Below are positions 1-7,840 of a stretch of 40,981 nt of DNA, piece after piece. The notes below the pieces were generated by a model, which saw nothing but the letters and a program-made list of their open reading frames with translations, was not told the origin of the DNA and did no database searches. Every line of letters begins with the position of its first letter. Position 1 is the first letter of the stretch. Origin of the DNA: Bacillus paramycoides. Lineage in GTDB: Bacteria > Bacillota > Bacilli > Bacillales > Bacillaceae_G. Where the stretch lies: assembly GCF_001884235.1 (NCBI RefSeq), contig NZ_MAOI01000007.1, positions 1 through 40,981 of the forward strand, given 5' to 3'. The position numbers and the translations under genes were made by a program.

Positions 1-92
1 TTAAATGGAAGCATTATCAACCCAAAATTATTTTGTTGAACGTGAAATGGTACCTATGGTAAAACCTAAATTTTCGTGACTTGGTGGAGTGC
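1..92 (+). pseudogene. IS6-family (IS240-like) transposase relic
   Basis: Reading from base 3, the frame gives KWKHYQPKIILLNVKWYLW, a TAA stop at 60-62, then NLNFRDLVEC. This matches the N-terminal region of IS6/IS240-type transposases as I remember it (KWKHYQP.IILL..RWYLRY.L.FRDLVE). The conserved RY is replaced by W-stop, and the frame ends soon after, so the fragment is dead and truncated at the window edge. No inverted repeat could be assigned. Confidence 0.6.
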
Positions 93-229
93 TTTTTAAA
101 TCCTGCTTACTTTGCATGAGTCACTCCAAACTTATCTGAACCGGACATGTAGTCAGACTATTTTTAGAATACGGGTATCACTATGACCTGATTTAATAGA
201 TCTCTCATATGAATCTTAAAATTCTTACA

Positions 230-874
230 TTAAAAATTTTTTGAATTTTTCTGGAGAAATTCTTCAATAAGTTTTGCTTTTTCATTCACCTTTGTGGCAT
301 ATGTGAAATCACCATAACAATATGGATACCTAAAATTATTTTTATTTCCACCACAAGTGTACATCTCTGGATTTTGATCAACTTTCATCTTAGAAAACTT
401 TTTGGCCGAATCTTCCGAGTGTTGTTTAACTTCTTGACTAGCAATAAAATCAATATACCCTGGTCCCATATTATAGCTTTGAATAATTGTATCCATGCTA
501 ACATCTTTTTCCGTTCCATATTTGTACATTTGAGCAAAGTGTTTTACCCCTTGTTTAATGCTCAAGCTTGTCTCTTGAATTTCATTTGGCTTTAATCCAA
601 GTGATTCAGAAGACTGCATAGGGTCGTTACCCTCACCTCTACTCTCTTGGTACATAATACCTAATAAAACTGCTGTTTTACCTCCTAAATTATATTTTTC
701 TAATTCTTTTTTCAAGGTGGGCTCATATTGCAATAAACGTTTTTCGGTAGCGAGCGCTTTATTTTTTTGAATATTGGTTTTATGATTAACATAAAATATT
801 CCAAGCATGGTTCCTACACCTAAAATACTAATATAGAATAATATAATAAATCGTGTTTTAATTGTATCCCTCAT
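230..874 (-). CDS. membrane-anchored lysozyme-like (CwlT N-domain) protein
   Basis: A 214-aa protein with one N-terminal membrane segment (about residues 9-27) followed by an extracytoplasmic lysozyme-like domain. The stretch YQESRGEGNDPMQSSES carries the presumed catalytic Glu and closely resembles MMQESGGRGSDPMQSSEG in the CwlT-like protein at 26050-27177; SYNMGPGYIDFIA and the ending YCYGDFTYA also have counterparts there. Members of this family cut peptidoglycan glycan strands, often to let a T4SS pass through the wall. This copy lacks the NlpC/P60 peptidase half. The ATG at 874 follows AGGAGG. It stands alone, more than 25 kb from the transfer genes, so it may be a spare or relocated transglycosylase. 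The domain call is firm; the role is inferred. Confidence 0.75.
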   Translation of the reverse strand: MRDTIKTRFIILFYISILGVGTMLGIFYVNHKTNIQKNKALATEKRLLQYEPTLKKELEKYNLGGKTAVLLGIMYQESRGEGNDPMQSSESLGLKPNEIQETSLSIKQGVKHFAQMYKYGTEKDVSMDTIIQSYNMGPGYIDFIASQEVKQHSEDSAKKFSKMKVDQNPEMYTCGGNKNNFRYPYCYGDFTYATKVNEKAKLIEEFLQKNSKNF

Positions 875-969
875 ATGTTACTCCTCCTCGTATAAAAAAT
901 TCGTACCTTTTTGGACTCAAAATTATTTCTTTTAGGTGTAAAGTTTAATATAGGAATTTAAAGAAAAAC

Positions 970-1004
970 AACCGCTTGAATTGGAGGATTTTTCAAGGCG
1001 GGTT
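970..1004 (-). terminator. terminator of the acyltransferase gene
   Basis: Imperfect inverted repeat (AACCGCTTGAA with TTCAAGGCGGGTT) just past the acyltransferase stop. Read on the minus strand it is followed by a T-rich run. Confidence 0.55.
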
Positions 1005-1028
1005 ATTCTTTGAATCGTTCCCGTACCC

Positions 1029-2147
1029 CTACAAGTATCGCACTTTTTTTTTGAATTTTGCTGTTCTTTGTTTTGCCCAATTTATACATTTCTTTTCAAT
1101 TAAATGATACGATAATATAGAACAAAGTATTGTCGTTGTAATACATAAGATAAGAAGAAAAAGGGTGGGTATCTTTGCATATAAAAGTTTAAAGAGTACC
1201 ATCGTGATTGGAAAATGACATAAATAGATACTATATGAAATTTCCCCTAAGTATACAAATACACCCTTATTTAAAATAGCTTTTACCTTTAGGTTATTCA
1301 TTGCCATAATGATTATTATGCTAACACCAATTACGACACCCCAATCTTTTAATAAGAAAGTAGTATCATTACTAGAAAGCCCATAAATCAAAATGGAATA
1401 TAGATATAGAAAGACCCCTAATGCGATAAGAAGTTTTCTGTTTAAGTTTTTCATACTTCTATATAATTGAGTAAGTTCTTCCTGATGTTTAAAAAGTAGC
1501 ATTCCAACCATAAACATAGATGTGAAATGCAGTGTATCGGCATAACCATTATAAAACCCTTCAGCTTTCCCAATATGCAACATATTAAGGAAAATACCAA
1601 TTAAAGAAAAGCTCATAGCAAACAGTATCGTTTTCTTCCAACTCTGTTTATAAAACAGAAGGAATAACAAGGGGAACACGATAGATATACGCATTTCTTG
1701 AGCTAATGACCAGATAACCGGATTATAATTATCCGTAAAAAAGTTATTAAGAAGTACAAAGTGATTCATAATATCTAATTTTGTTATAGGCCCTTGCCAC
1801 TTATCATAGAACCAATCTCGTAGTCCCGTAACTTCATATGGTGAAAACAAAATAAATAAAGCAAAGGTGAGGAATATCCAGAAATAATAAGGGATATAGA
1901 TTCGTACAAATCGCTTAATTAAATATCCCCAATAATTTGTTTTTGAATGATAAAGTGCCATAGATAGCACAAAACCACTGAGTACATAAAAAATGATTAC
2001 AGCTTCCCCACCGGCCCATAAAAACCTAAGAGGGGAAAATTTAATAGAAATGGGCAACGATGGTAGCATTAAACAAAAGTGCCCAAAAACCACTGTAATA
2101 GCCGCTAAGCCTCGTATAGAATCTAATTCTTTTAATCTTTTACTCAT
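1029..2147 (-). CDS. acyltransferase family 3 membrane protein (OafA/YrhL-like)
   Basis: A 372-aa polytopic protein of about ten hydrophobic segments. It opens with KRLKELDSIRGLAAITVVFGHF, the typical start of acyltransferase-3 proteins, with the conserved His of GHF near residue 23. Family members transfer acetyl or other acyl groups from the cytoplasm to surface sugars, peptidoglycan or exopolysaccharide. The substrate cannot be read from the sequence. The length suits a protein with no extra C-terminal SGNH domain. The ATG at 2147 follows AAGGAGAG. It has no operon partners and lies between IS relics, so it looks like plasmid cargo that could alter surface polymers. Confidence 0.85.
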   Translation of the reverse strand: MSKRLKELDSIRGLAAITVVFGHFCLMLPSLPISIKFSPLRFLWAGGEAVIIFYVLSGFVLSMALYHSKTNYWGYLIKRFVRIYIPYYFWIFLTFALFILFSPYEVTGLRDWFYDKWQGPITKLDIMNHFVLLNNFFTDNYNPVIWSLAQEMRISIVFPLLFLLFYKQSWKKTILFAMSFSLIGIFLNMLHIGKAEGFYNGYADTLHFTSMFMVGMLLFKHQEELTQLYRSMKNLNRKLLIALGVFLYLYSILIYGLSSNDTTFLLKDWGVVIGVSIIIIMAMNNLKVKAILNKGVFVYLGEISYSIYLCHFPITMVLFKLLYAKIPTLFLLILCITTTILCSILSYHLIEKKCINWAKQRTAKFKKKVRYL

Positions 2148-2377
2148 AAATTGCTCTCCTTATAAATCGTAGATTTTGCTGTTAATAAAGGTCATTTAAA
2201 CCCTCGCTACTACAAAAAAGTTGTGTATCTTTTAAAGAGATTTTTCATATTCATGCATAAATTATAGAAAGAAAAAATAAAATTTATCTAAAGTTTTTTT
2301 AAAAATTCATCTAAAGTTTTTTTAAGATGGTATTCCAATTTATTGAAACGCATAAACATATTTATGTATTCTAATTG

Positions 2378-2573
2378 TTAAAGTCTGTGTTTGTTCACAG
2401 CGTTTTTGTTGTAACAATAAAGAAAAATATGTTGTAAAAACAAAACTGCCTTTGTATTTAAGCGTTTATTTAAGCCCTTAAGGCTGAGTAAGGTACCAGT
2501 GGCTGCATGAAGTTTACTACATAATTGTACTAAGGGAGCTATAACTACTGGAGATATCAATTGGGATTAGGAA
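2378..2573 (-). pseudogene. IS231 (IS4 family) transposase relic
   Basis: The minus-strand translation contains [20 protein letters not shown] and then [18 protein letters not shown] recognise this as the N-terminal part of IS231-type transposases ([26 protein letters not shown]). Both ends of the gene are missing. After QHIF the similarity seems to move to another frame ([14 protein letters not shown]), so it is truncated and probably frameshifted. Confidence 0.6.
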
Positions 2574-2685
2574 GAAACTAAATTACAACCATTAAGCAGT
2601 AAGTCAATAACCGGTTCCTTAACGTACAAGGTACCGGTTAATTTGTGTCTATACGTATAATTTTCCCGAAATAATATGGTGACCC

Positions 2686-2814
2686 TATGCACATCGACTT
2701 AAAGATTTTGTAGCATCCCGAAACGAAAAATTCATATTTTCATAGGTTTTCATGAGAATTGAGCTCATTTTTTTCGTTTTGGGGTAATTTTGAGTTCTTA
2801 AGTTGATGGATGTG
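2686..2814. mobile_element. IS231-ended MITE (about 129 bp)
   Basis: The left end TATGCACATCGACTTAAAGA and the right end (reverse strand) CACATCCATCAACTTAAGAA each match about 15-17 of 20 positions of the IS231 terminal repeat as I recall it (CATGCCCATCAACTTAAGAA). The interior is a foldback (CCCGAAACGAAAAA with TTTTTTCGTTTTGGGG) with no ORF. The flanks TGGTGACCCTA and TGGTAATGCCCCTA are similar but not identical, so a clean target duplication is not shown. Confidence 0.55.
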
Positions 2815-3203
2815 TGGTAATGCCCCTATACCGCCATTTCTAATAATAAAAGTGGAGTAATAGGGAAATATCCAATTATAGAAATAGGGATATTTCTATA
2901 TTGTGAAGGAGGTTATAGCCGTGATATCAGGACTATTTCATTTTGACACTCTCATCCCTAAAGGGGAAACATGACTTATGTCAGTGGGATTCGTACTATC
3001 AAAACCCTGGATGTTAAAAAAACAAAATAAGATTGTGATACCGTACGAATTTTGTATTAACCGTAGGAAATAAGGGATTAGCCTAATAGGATAACCGAAG
3101 GATACTTTGGTGTTCGTAGGAATCTCCCACTTCTAATAACCTATAAGGGTGTTAAGTGTGGGATAGTTCAATTCAACAGATTTTTAGGTCACACAACTAT
3201 AAA

Positions 3204-3232
3204 AAGACCTTAGGATTATACCTAAAGGTCTT
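3204..3232 (-). terminator. terminator of the parMR operon
   Basis: AAGACCTTAGG and CCTAAAGGTCTT form a stem of about 11 bp. On the minus strand it is followed by TTTTTA just beyond the parR stop. Confidence 0.75.
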
Positions 3233-3241
3233 CTTTACTAG

Positions 3242-3598
3242 TTAGAAATCAAGCTCTTCGTTATCTTCTTCAGAAATCCCACCAAGTACTACCCTAGCGT
3301 CAATAATTTTACCTTCTTGCAATATGGGCTCCTCTGTTTTTAAATCTTCTTGTCTCTGTGCGGAAACAACTCCATTAGTAAGTAAAAGCTCCAATTTATT
3401 TTCAACTGTATCTAAAAGATTTAATCTCTGTTCTACATTATCTAATTTCTGCAGTAGTTGCTCATAACGTTTTTCATTTAGTACTAGTTCAACAATAAAT
3501 GCTGTTAATTGTCTACTATTAGCTTTTTCATTAAGGATCCTATATACATCTTCAGGCATATTATCAGCATGTAATGCCATTTTTCTATGTTTAGCCAT
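3242..3598 (-). CDS. parR: ParR-like centromere-binding protein
   Basis: A 118-aa protein encoded directly downstream of the ParM-like gene, where ParR adaptors sit in type II (actin) partition operons. The N-terminal half (MALHADNMPEDVYRILNEKA) could be a ribbon-helix-helix DNA-binding region. Residues of about 45-75 have regular Leu spacing suggesting a coiled coil (LLQKLDNVEQRLNLLDTVEN), and the tail is acidic. ParR binds repeats in parC and links them to the growing end of the ParM filament. I chose ATG 3598 because AAAGGAC lies about 9 bases upstream; a GTG nine bases earlier is too close to that site. The call rests on position, size and layout more than on sequence identity. Confidence 0.7.
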   Translation of the reverse strand: MAKHRKMALHADNMPEDVYRILNEKANSRQLTAFIVELVLNEKRYEQLLQKLDNVEQRLNLLDTVENKLELLLTNGVVSAQRQEDLKTEEPILQEGKIIDARVVLGGISEEDNEELDF

Positions 3599-3618
3599 TA
3601 TCAGCACGTCCTTTTATT

Positions 3619-4842
3619 TTAAGCTAACTGTCCCTTCATTTCATCAATTACTTTTAATTCTAATGCAGTTAGATTAATTGTACGTGAAGTTGGAGCAAAT
3701 ACTTCTTTGTCGCTATTTTGAATAATATCGTTCAAGAAGAAGTGATTGTTTTTAGCGGCCATTTCAGACATATGATTCAATAAAGCGAGACGGATGTAAG
3801 GTTCTAAAACGGGTGCTTCGCCTCCGATATAAATGAATTTCAATACTGTATTCGTACTAGATGGGATGAATACATCAAGAATTTTAGCTACTAAAATTCT
3901 TGCATATTCTTTCAGCGCCTCTACAATTTCATTTGTAAAATCATATTCTTCACCAGTATTTTCATTCGATAGTACATACTTTTGTACTTTATAATTATTA
4001 ACTATAAATTTCTCTAATGTTCTTATATCCTTAAAGTATTGAATCAATTTTTCTTTTCTAAAGCGTTCTAGGTATCCTAAGAATGGCTCAATATCAATAA
4101 CTTGGAAAGAATCTCTGTGCTTAGGTGTAGTAAGTCCTTTGCCTAATCGCACAGCATCTGTAGACCCGCCACCAATGTCAGTTAAAACTATTTCATAGTC
4201 ATCGAATCTCTCGGATTCATATCGCTTTTCAATACTAATTACATTTGTATTATGATCTTTTGAAACCATTTTATATTTTAAAGAATGTCTAGCAACTTCG
4301 GATTCATTTCTACATTTTGCTGAATTGACTGTAATAGTTAGTTCTTTCTCCATTCCTGGTGTTAACACTTTAACTTTATGTTCACCGATAAATCTTTCTT
4401 CCATTTTTTTATGGGCAATGCTAAATTTTTCTTCGCGTTTTAAAAGCCAAATTGGAAGCATCATACTCATGTGTTCAATTTCAACTTCATTATCTTCTTG
4501 TTCAGCGTTAAGGGCATGATAATATGCAATTGCTCCTAAAAAGCTTACGTATGGGATAGGACTCTTAATTTTATCGTGCATCTTATTTACATGTGAGTTT
4601 GCCAACTGATTATCTTCAGCTAATTGCCCAACTAAATAGAAAGATTCTTCACCTTCGATTTCAGTGGAAATTAGTAATCTATCTAGTAAATCTTCTGGTC
4701 TAGAAATACGATCAACAAGTAAATCCTCAGCTTGTTTCTTTGAAATTTTAACTACATTCGTTGCAAGTTCAATATAATAACCATCAACCATGAAATTATT
4801 AAAACTATTTCCGAAATCCGCTACTTTTCTTCCAATTTTCAT
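3619..4842 (-). CDS. parM: ParM-like plasmid-segregating actin ATPase
   Basis: A 407-aa actin-fold protein. Visible motifs are the phosphate-1 loop VADFGNSFNNF (residues 8-18), phosphate-2 VLTDIGGGSTDAVRLG (mid-protein) and an adenosine motif YIGGEAPVLEPYI. The family forms ATP-driven filaments that push plasmid copies apart through ParR bound to parC. B. thuringiensis plasmids are known to carry divergent ParMs of this sort. ATG 4842 follows AAAGGGGGAATTATTA. It is the first gene of a minus-strand operon with parR. A 42-bp repeat array and two copies of an AAGTACGACTT motif lie upstream and probably serve as centromere and autoregulatory sites. Confidence 0.88.
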   Translation of the reverse strand: MKIGRKVADFGNSFNNFMVDGYYIELATNVVKISKKQAEDLLVDRISRPEDLLDRLLISTEIEGEESFYLVGQLAEDNQLANSHVNKMHDKIKSPIPYVSFLGAIAYYHALNAEQEDNEVEIEHMSMMLPIWLLKREEKFSIAHKKMEERFIGEHKVKVLTPGMEKELTITVNSAKCRNESEVARHSLKYKMVSKDHNTNVISIEKRYESERFDDYEIVLTDIGGGSTDAVRLGKGLTTPKHRDSFQVIDIEPFLGYLERFRKEKLIQYFKDIRTLEKFIVNNYKVQKYVLSNENTGEEYDFTNEIVEALKEYARILVAKILDVFIPSSTNTVLKFIYIGGEAPVLEPYIRLALLNHMSEMAAKNNHFFLNDIIQNSDKEVFAPTSRTINLTALELKVIDEMKGQLA

Positions 4843-4865
4843 TAATAATTCCCCCTTTATACATT

Positions 4866-4959
4866 AAGTACGACTTAAATGCTACTTTTGATTATGCTTT
4901 AGCACATTTAATCAAAAATAAGAACACTTTAAATAATAAGTACGACTTGAATCATACTT
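4866..4959. promoter_or_regulatory. putative operator region upstream of parM
   Basis: Two 22-bp near-identical elements beginning AAGTACGACTT lie at 4866-4887 and 4938-4959, each containing AAGTA and TACTT in inverted order. Between them is an inverted repeat TTTGATTA/TAATCAAA (4887-4894, 4909-4916). The position just ahead of parM suggests autoregulation. I see no clean -35/-10 pair. Confidence 0.5.
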
Positions 4960-5049
4960 GTTATTTAATTAACCTATATACTTAAAAAATTCAAAATAAA
5001 CAAGGAAATACCTTCTTTCAAACGAATTAAACACATAACAGTTAGACGC

Positions 5050-5260
5050 CGACATGTCGAACATAAATGATGATGAATGACAGTAAAACAACAACATGAC
5101 CGACATAAATGATGGTCAACAAGAATGTAATGACAACATGACCGGCATGGATGATAACCAATAACAATACAATGACAACATGACCGACATGGATGATAAT
5201 CAATAACAATACGATGACAACATGTCGGACATCGATAATAACAAATGACGATGAGGGGAG
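5050..5260. repeat. five 42-bp iterons, candidate parC centromere
   Basis: The core CATG(A/T)C(C/G)(A/G)(A/G)CAT starts at 5053, 5095, 5137, 5179 and 5221, an exact 42-bp period (four helical turns). Cores 2 to 4 are CATGACCGACAT or CATGACCGGCAT; cores 1 and 5 are CATGTCGAACAT and CATGTCGGACAT. Each is followed by a diverged spacer of the type (A/G)(A/G)ATGAT(A/G)...AACAATACAATGACAA. The array sits between parM and a divergent DNA-binding protein gene, as expected for the centromere of a type II partition system. Confidence 0.75.
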
Positions 5261-5269
5261 GACGATGGA

Positions 5270-5848
5270 ATGGATAGGGAAGAACCTTATAAGAAAACAT
5301 ATTCCCTTGCAGATATAGCAAGGATGCTTGGGAAGCCACGGACAACCCTTCAGGCCTGGCGGGATCAATTCAAACCATACTTACCAACTGTCGCTGGGAC
5401 GAAGGGGCGAACGCTGAGATATGAACAGGAAGCATTAGAGCTTTTTAAATTAATTGCCAATATGAAGGATGCACAAGAGCCACCAGAAATAATAGAACAG
5501 ATGTTAAAACAAAATGTAGATTATATTGTAGTAGAAGAGAATGATGAAGACGACGAAATAACGAAACCAATTATTCAGACAATGTATGAGAGTATGAAAG
5601 AGGTTTCTATATATTTTCAAGAGCAAAAAGCTATGAATATGGAACTTTTAAAGCGCATAGACAATTTAGAACAAACTAATCAAACACTAACGAACAAGAT
5701 TGATGAACAGCAAAAGACTATTGATAGAAAAATAAACAATAGAGATCAGCAGTTATTAGAAGTGGTTCGAGAAATACAAGAAACCAAAAAGTTAGTTGCG
5801 TCTTCTCAACAAGAAAAATCATGGTTCGCTAAATTATTTAAAAAATGA
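5270..5848 (+). CDS. MerR-type HTH coiled-coil plasmid protein (DUF3967-like)
   Basis: A 192-aa protein. Residues 8-60 (YSLADIARMLGKPRTTLQAW...RTLRYEQEALELFKLI) form a MerR-like winged helix. Residues of about 100-165 are a long coiled coil (LLKRIDNLEQTNQTLTNKID), and the C-terminus WFAKLFKK is short, basic and amphipathic. This architecture is common on B. cereus-group plasmids and is usually annotated DUF3967; its job is not established as far as I know. ATG 5270 follows GGGGAGG. It starts within 10 bp of the 42-bp iteron array and is divergent from parMR, so binding to the array, or a part in partition or copy control, is plausible. It ends in a strong terminator. Confidence 0.75.
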   Translation: MDREEPYKKTYSLADIARMLGKPRTTLQAWRDQFKPYLPTVAGTKGRTLRYEQEALELFKLIANMKDAQEPPEIIEQMLKQNVDYIVVEENDEDDEITKPIIQTMYESMKEVSIYFQEQKAMNMELLKRIDNLEQTNQTLTNKIDEQQKTIDRKINNRDQQLLEVVREIQETKKLVASSQQEKSWFAKLFKK

Positions 5849-5862
5849 CTTAAATAATACGT

Positions 5863-5910
5863 AAAAAAGTAGGGAAGCTTGTAAAAACATACAAGCTTCC
5901 CTACTTTTTT
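5863..5910 (+). terminator. strong intrinsic terminator
   Basis: A perfect 20-bp stem (arms 5863-5882 and 5891-5910) with an 8-nt loop, A-run before and T-run after. It can act in both directions. Confidence 0.9.
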
Positions 5911-6299
5911 ATGAATTTGATATATTTCCCCAAATAATCACAAAAATTAAGGGAGAGTCTTCTGTCGGAAAATGATAAAGAACATACTTATAATGTTTCC
6001 CTTTTAGGATAGAATACTGTATTTATTAAATCTTGTTTAAAAAATAAAATCATTACAAACATTAGAATCTATTTTAGAGATGATAGGCTAGTTGTATCAA
6101 TGGACTCAAGATTTTATCTTAGTAAATTACAAGGTTAATTTATGAGTAAATGATAGAATTTTCAGTCGCGTATAAGTTGAAATTTCATAGCTGAATAGTT
6201 TAGAAAAAGAGAAATAATTATAAGATCTGAGGGGTGATTTGAAATTCTTTTTGATGAAAAATAGCACGTTGCTAGGAGATTATAAGAATACATGACAAA
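5911..6299. other. non-coding interval, nothing assigned
   Basis: AT-rich sequence between the MerR-like gene and the terminator of the rep-like gene. A frame near 6020-6140 reads IYFRDDRLVVSMDSRFYLSK but has no start codon or ribosome site. Part of the replication origin could lie here, but I see no iterons. Confidence 0.4.
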
Positions 6300-6335
6300 T
6301 AGCCTTGCTAATTATATTATTTTTGAGCAAGGCTA
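6300..6335 (-). terminator. terminator of the rep-like gene
   Basis: TAGCCTTGCT and AGCAAGGCTA form a perfect 10-bp stem downstream of the minus-strand gene that ends at 6355. The strand assignment follows the gene; the trailing T-run is weak. Confidence 0.65.
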
Positions 6336-6354
6336 AGTTTTAGATGTTTTTTTA

Positions 6355-7350
6355 TTAGGGCTTTAGAGCGCCCATTTTTTGCAGAATGGAATCCATTTTC
6401 TTGTTATTAAGCCAGTCTATAATTGGAAGTTTGCTTTCATATTTTTGTGCATGTTCCATATTAGTTAAGGCTTCTTTCGCTTCATAATCGTTACGCTCTT
6501 TTCTTTGTTTAGATTTTTCAGCGAACATTTTCATAAAATGAGCGGGATTACTTATTTCAGCTTGATTATATTCAAACCATTCAACGCATTTTTCAAAATC
6601 CCACCTTTGATAACGATCAATTTTTTTCGGCATTCTTAAGGCTATAGTATAAGCGTCCTGTTCTGTTAAATATGTTACTGGTTGACTTGTTATATAGCGA
6701 TATGCTTTTTTCTGATCTTCACTTAAATAATCATTTAAATCTTGTGATCTATCAATAGCATTTTGTGAATAAGTATTTGATCTTTCTAGTTTTTCAAAAT
6801 TTAAAATATCTATGCCATCAGATAAAGTATTCTTTTCCTCATGTTTGGATTCAACAACTTTTTTAAAGAGTTTTTTCTTTAAAATTTTAGTGAAAGTAGA
6901 ACAGACATCAATTGCTACAGCCCATTTCATCTTGAAATATTCAATGATTTTTAAATAATTGCTATGTAGAGTTAAAATGTAAATTGAAGGGGCAATTTTA
7001 CCATGTCTTCGTACTTTGATTTGTTGGCACACTCCCAAGTCTTGTAACCAATTAAACACGTAGTTAATAATTGGTTTTGAAATACCTGATTTTTTGCTGA
7101 TATGATCTTGCTTTACTTGGGAATACCCTTCTTGTACTAAATATGATAAAACAGTTTCTAATGCTTCATATTTTCGTTTGGTAAGATAATCCTTTGTAGT
7201 AACACCTTCATATTCTAGGACAATATTATCAATATAAGTAGTAACTTTCTTGATTGCGTGATTAATAGCCCCAGGTGTTTTGGATAAGTGTTTGATTCGA
7301 GGACTTAATTCGGACTTTGCTCGACTGAGCAAAAAGTTTTGAAGTAACAC
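6355..7350 (-). CDS. probable plasmid replication initiator (winged-helix protein)
   Basis: A 331-aa protein that I start at GTG 7350. AGGAGGT lies six bases upstream, while the longer frame from 7410 has no ribosome site. Residues of about 55-120 look like winged-helix segments (YLVQEGYSQVKQDHISKKSG, PIINYVFNWLQDLGVCQQI). The C-terminal part has a helical region (RWDFEKCVEWFEYNQAEISNPAHFMKMFAE) like those of Gram-positive plasmid and phage Rep proteins. I cannot name the Rep family. The main support is context: a 257-nt leader from a good promoter is crossed by a divergently transcribed short RNA with its own promoter and terminator, which is how antisense-controlled rep genes are built, and the partition locus is next door. 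It could instead be a regulator. Confidence 0.6.
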   Translation of the reverse strand: MLLQNFLLSRAKSELSPRIKHLSKTPGAINHAIKKVTTYIDNIVLEYEGVTTKDYLTKRKYEALETVLSYLVQEGYSQVKQDHISKKSGISKPIINYVFNWLQDLGVCQQIKVRRHGKIAPSIYILTLHSNYLKIIEYFKMKWAVAIDVCSTFTKILKKKLFKKVVESKHEEKNTLSDGIDILNFEKLERSNTYSQNAIDRSQDLNDYLSEDQKKAYRYITSQPVTYLTEQDAYTIALRMPKKIDRYQRWDFEKCVEWFEYNQAEISNPAHFMKMFAEKSKQRKERNDYEAKEALTNMEHAQKYESKLPIIDWLNNKKMDSILQKMGALKP

Positions 7351-7405
7351 AAAAAAACCTCCTATTTTTCCCACCACAAATAAATAAGAAAACAGAGGTT
7401 TTATA

Positions 7406-7434
7406 TTCACATAGTATGTACCTTATGATATAAT
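7406..7434 (+). promoter_or_regulatory. promoter of the antisense RNA
   Basis: -35 TTCACA (7406-7411), 17-bp spacer, -10 TATAAT (7429-7434). The predicted start is near 7441. No open reading frame follows before the terminator at about 7560. Confidence 0.7.
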
Positions 7435-7440
7435 TTTAAT

Positions 7441-7570
7441 ATCAAGCATGATATTAAAGAAAAACACATACATTTGTAGTGTGAATTAAAACCCTATCTT
7501 TTGGAGTTTTTAATTGGATCCGGTCGCCAAACTAGAAGCCAATTAAAAACTGGACGGTGGGGTTTTTTTT
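7441..7570 (+). ncRNA. antisense copy-control RNA candidate
   Basis: About 130 nt between the promoter above and a strong terminator. The terminator stem is GTTTTTAATTGG/CCAATTAAAAAC (7506-7517, 7539-7550) inside an outer AAAACCC/GGGTTTT helix, ending in a run of nine T. A 5' hairpin pairs 7435-7443 with 7450-7458. The RNA is fully complementary to the leader of the minus-strand rep gene. In the sense strand the loop reads TTTGGCGACCGG, containing a YUNR/U-turn-like TTGG typical of kissing-loop antisense control in Gram-positive theta plasmids. It may correspond to the Rfam family called Bacillus-plasmid RNA; I could not test this. Confidence 0.65.
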
Positions 7571-7613
7571 TGTTTTGGTTTATAAAACCTGCGTACATAG
7601 ATAAGTTATTTAT

Positions 7614-7654
7614 ATTCTACAATTCCGTTTGGAGAATATCAACACTTAAAGTTC
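7614..7654 (-). promoter_or_regulatory. rep promoter with operator shared with the Cro promoter
   Basis: On the minus strand, -35 TTGATA (7642-7637), 17-bp spacer, -10 TAGAAT (7619-7614); predicted start near 7607, 257 nt before the rep GTG. The sequence overlapping the -35 is GAACTTTAAGTGTTGA, identical over 16 bases to the one at the Cro-like promoter (10005-10020) and placed identically relative to the TTGA of the -35. Confidence 0.7.
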
Positions 7655-7703
7655 ATATTTAATGTTAAAGAGGAAAATATAGATAAAATTATTATTCATT
7701 TGC

Positions 7704-7768
7704 CATTAATAGACTTAATATTCAGTCTATTAATGAGAAAAATAAAGAGTTTTTTGTTATGGTATAAT
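7704..7768 (+). promoter_or_regulatory. aimR promoter with perfect inverted repeat
   Basis: CATTAATAGACT (7704-7715) and AGTCTATTAATG (7724-7735) form a perfect 12-bp inverted repeat with an 8-bp spacer, just upstream of the extended -10 TGGTATAAT (7760-7768). No -35 is recognisable, as is usual with an extended -10. The repeat is a likely operator for an activator or for autoregulation. Confidence 0.6.
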
Positions 7769-7840
7769 CGCCTTAAATGTATATATTTCTGAATATTTTA
7801 TAAACTAAACTGAATACCGCTGAAAAAGAGGTGAATATAT

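Larger units (their letters stand above)
2148..3200. other. 1-kb intergenic stretch of IS remains
   Basis: No convincing intact gene. It holds a tandem duplication of ATCTAAAGTTTTTTTAA at 2286 and 2309, an IS231 transposase relic, a hairpin (TAACCGG...CCGGTTA, about 2608-2641), an IS231-ended MITE (2686-2814), and an inverted pair TCCCACTT/AAGTGTGGGA around 3125-3165. Short reading frames near 2920-3070 have no good start and no recognisable product. Confidence 0.5.

Noticed and set aside
2920-3075. Short plus-strand frames (FHFDTLIPKGE; MSVGFVLSKPWMLKKQNKIV)
   Set aside because: Short, broken by stops and without a good start; no recognisable family.
5050-5260. CRISPR array
   Set aside because: Repeats are phased at 42 bp but the spacers are themselves diverged repeats, there are no cas genes, and the partition context explains it.
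4974-5368. Two long minus-strand frames (123 and 108 aa) rich in RHVV and Cys/His repeats
   Set aside because: They are translations of the 42-bp iteron array with no ribosome site; the repeat explains the open frames.
6020-6140. Frame reading IYFRDDRLVVSMDSRFYLSK
   Set aside because: No start codon or ribosome site; too short to support.
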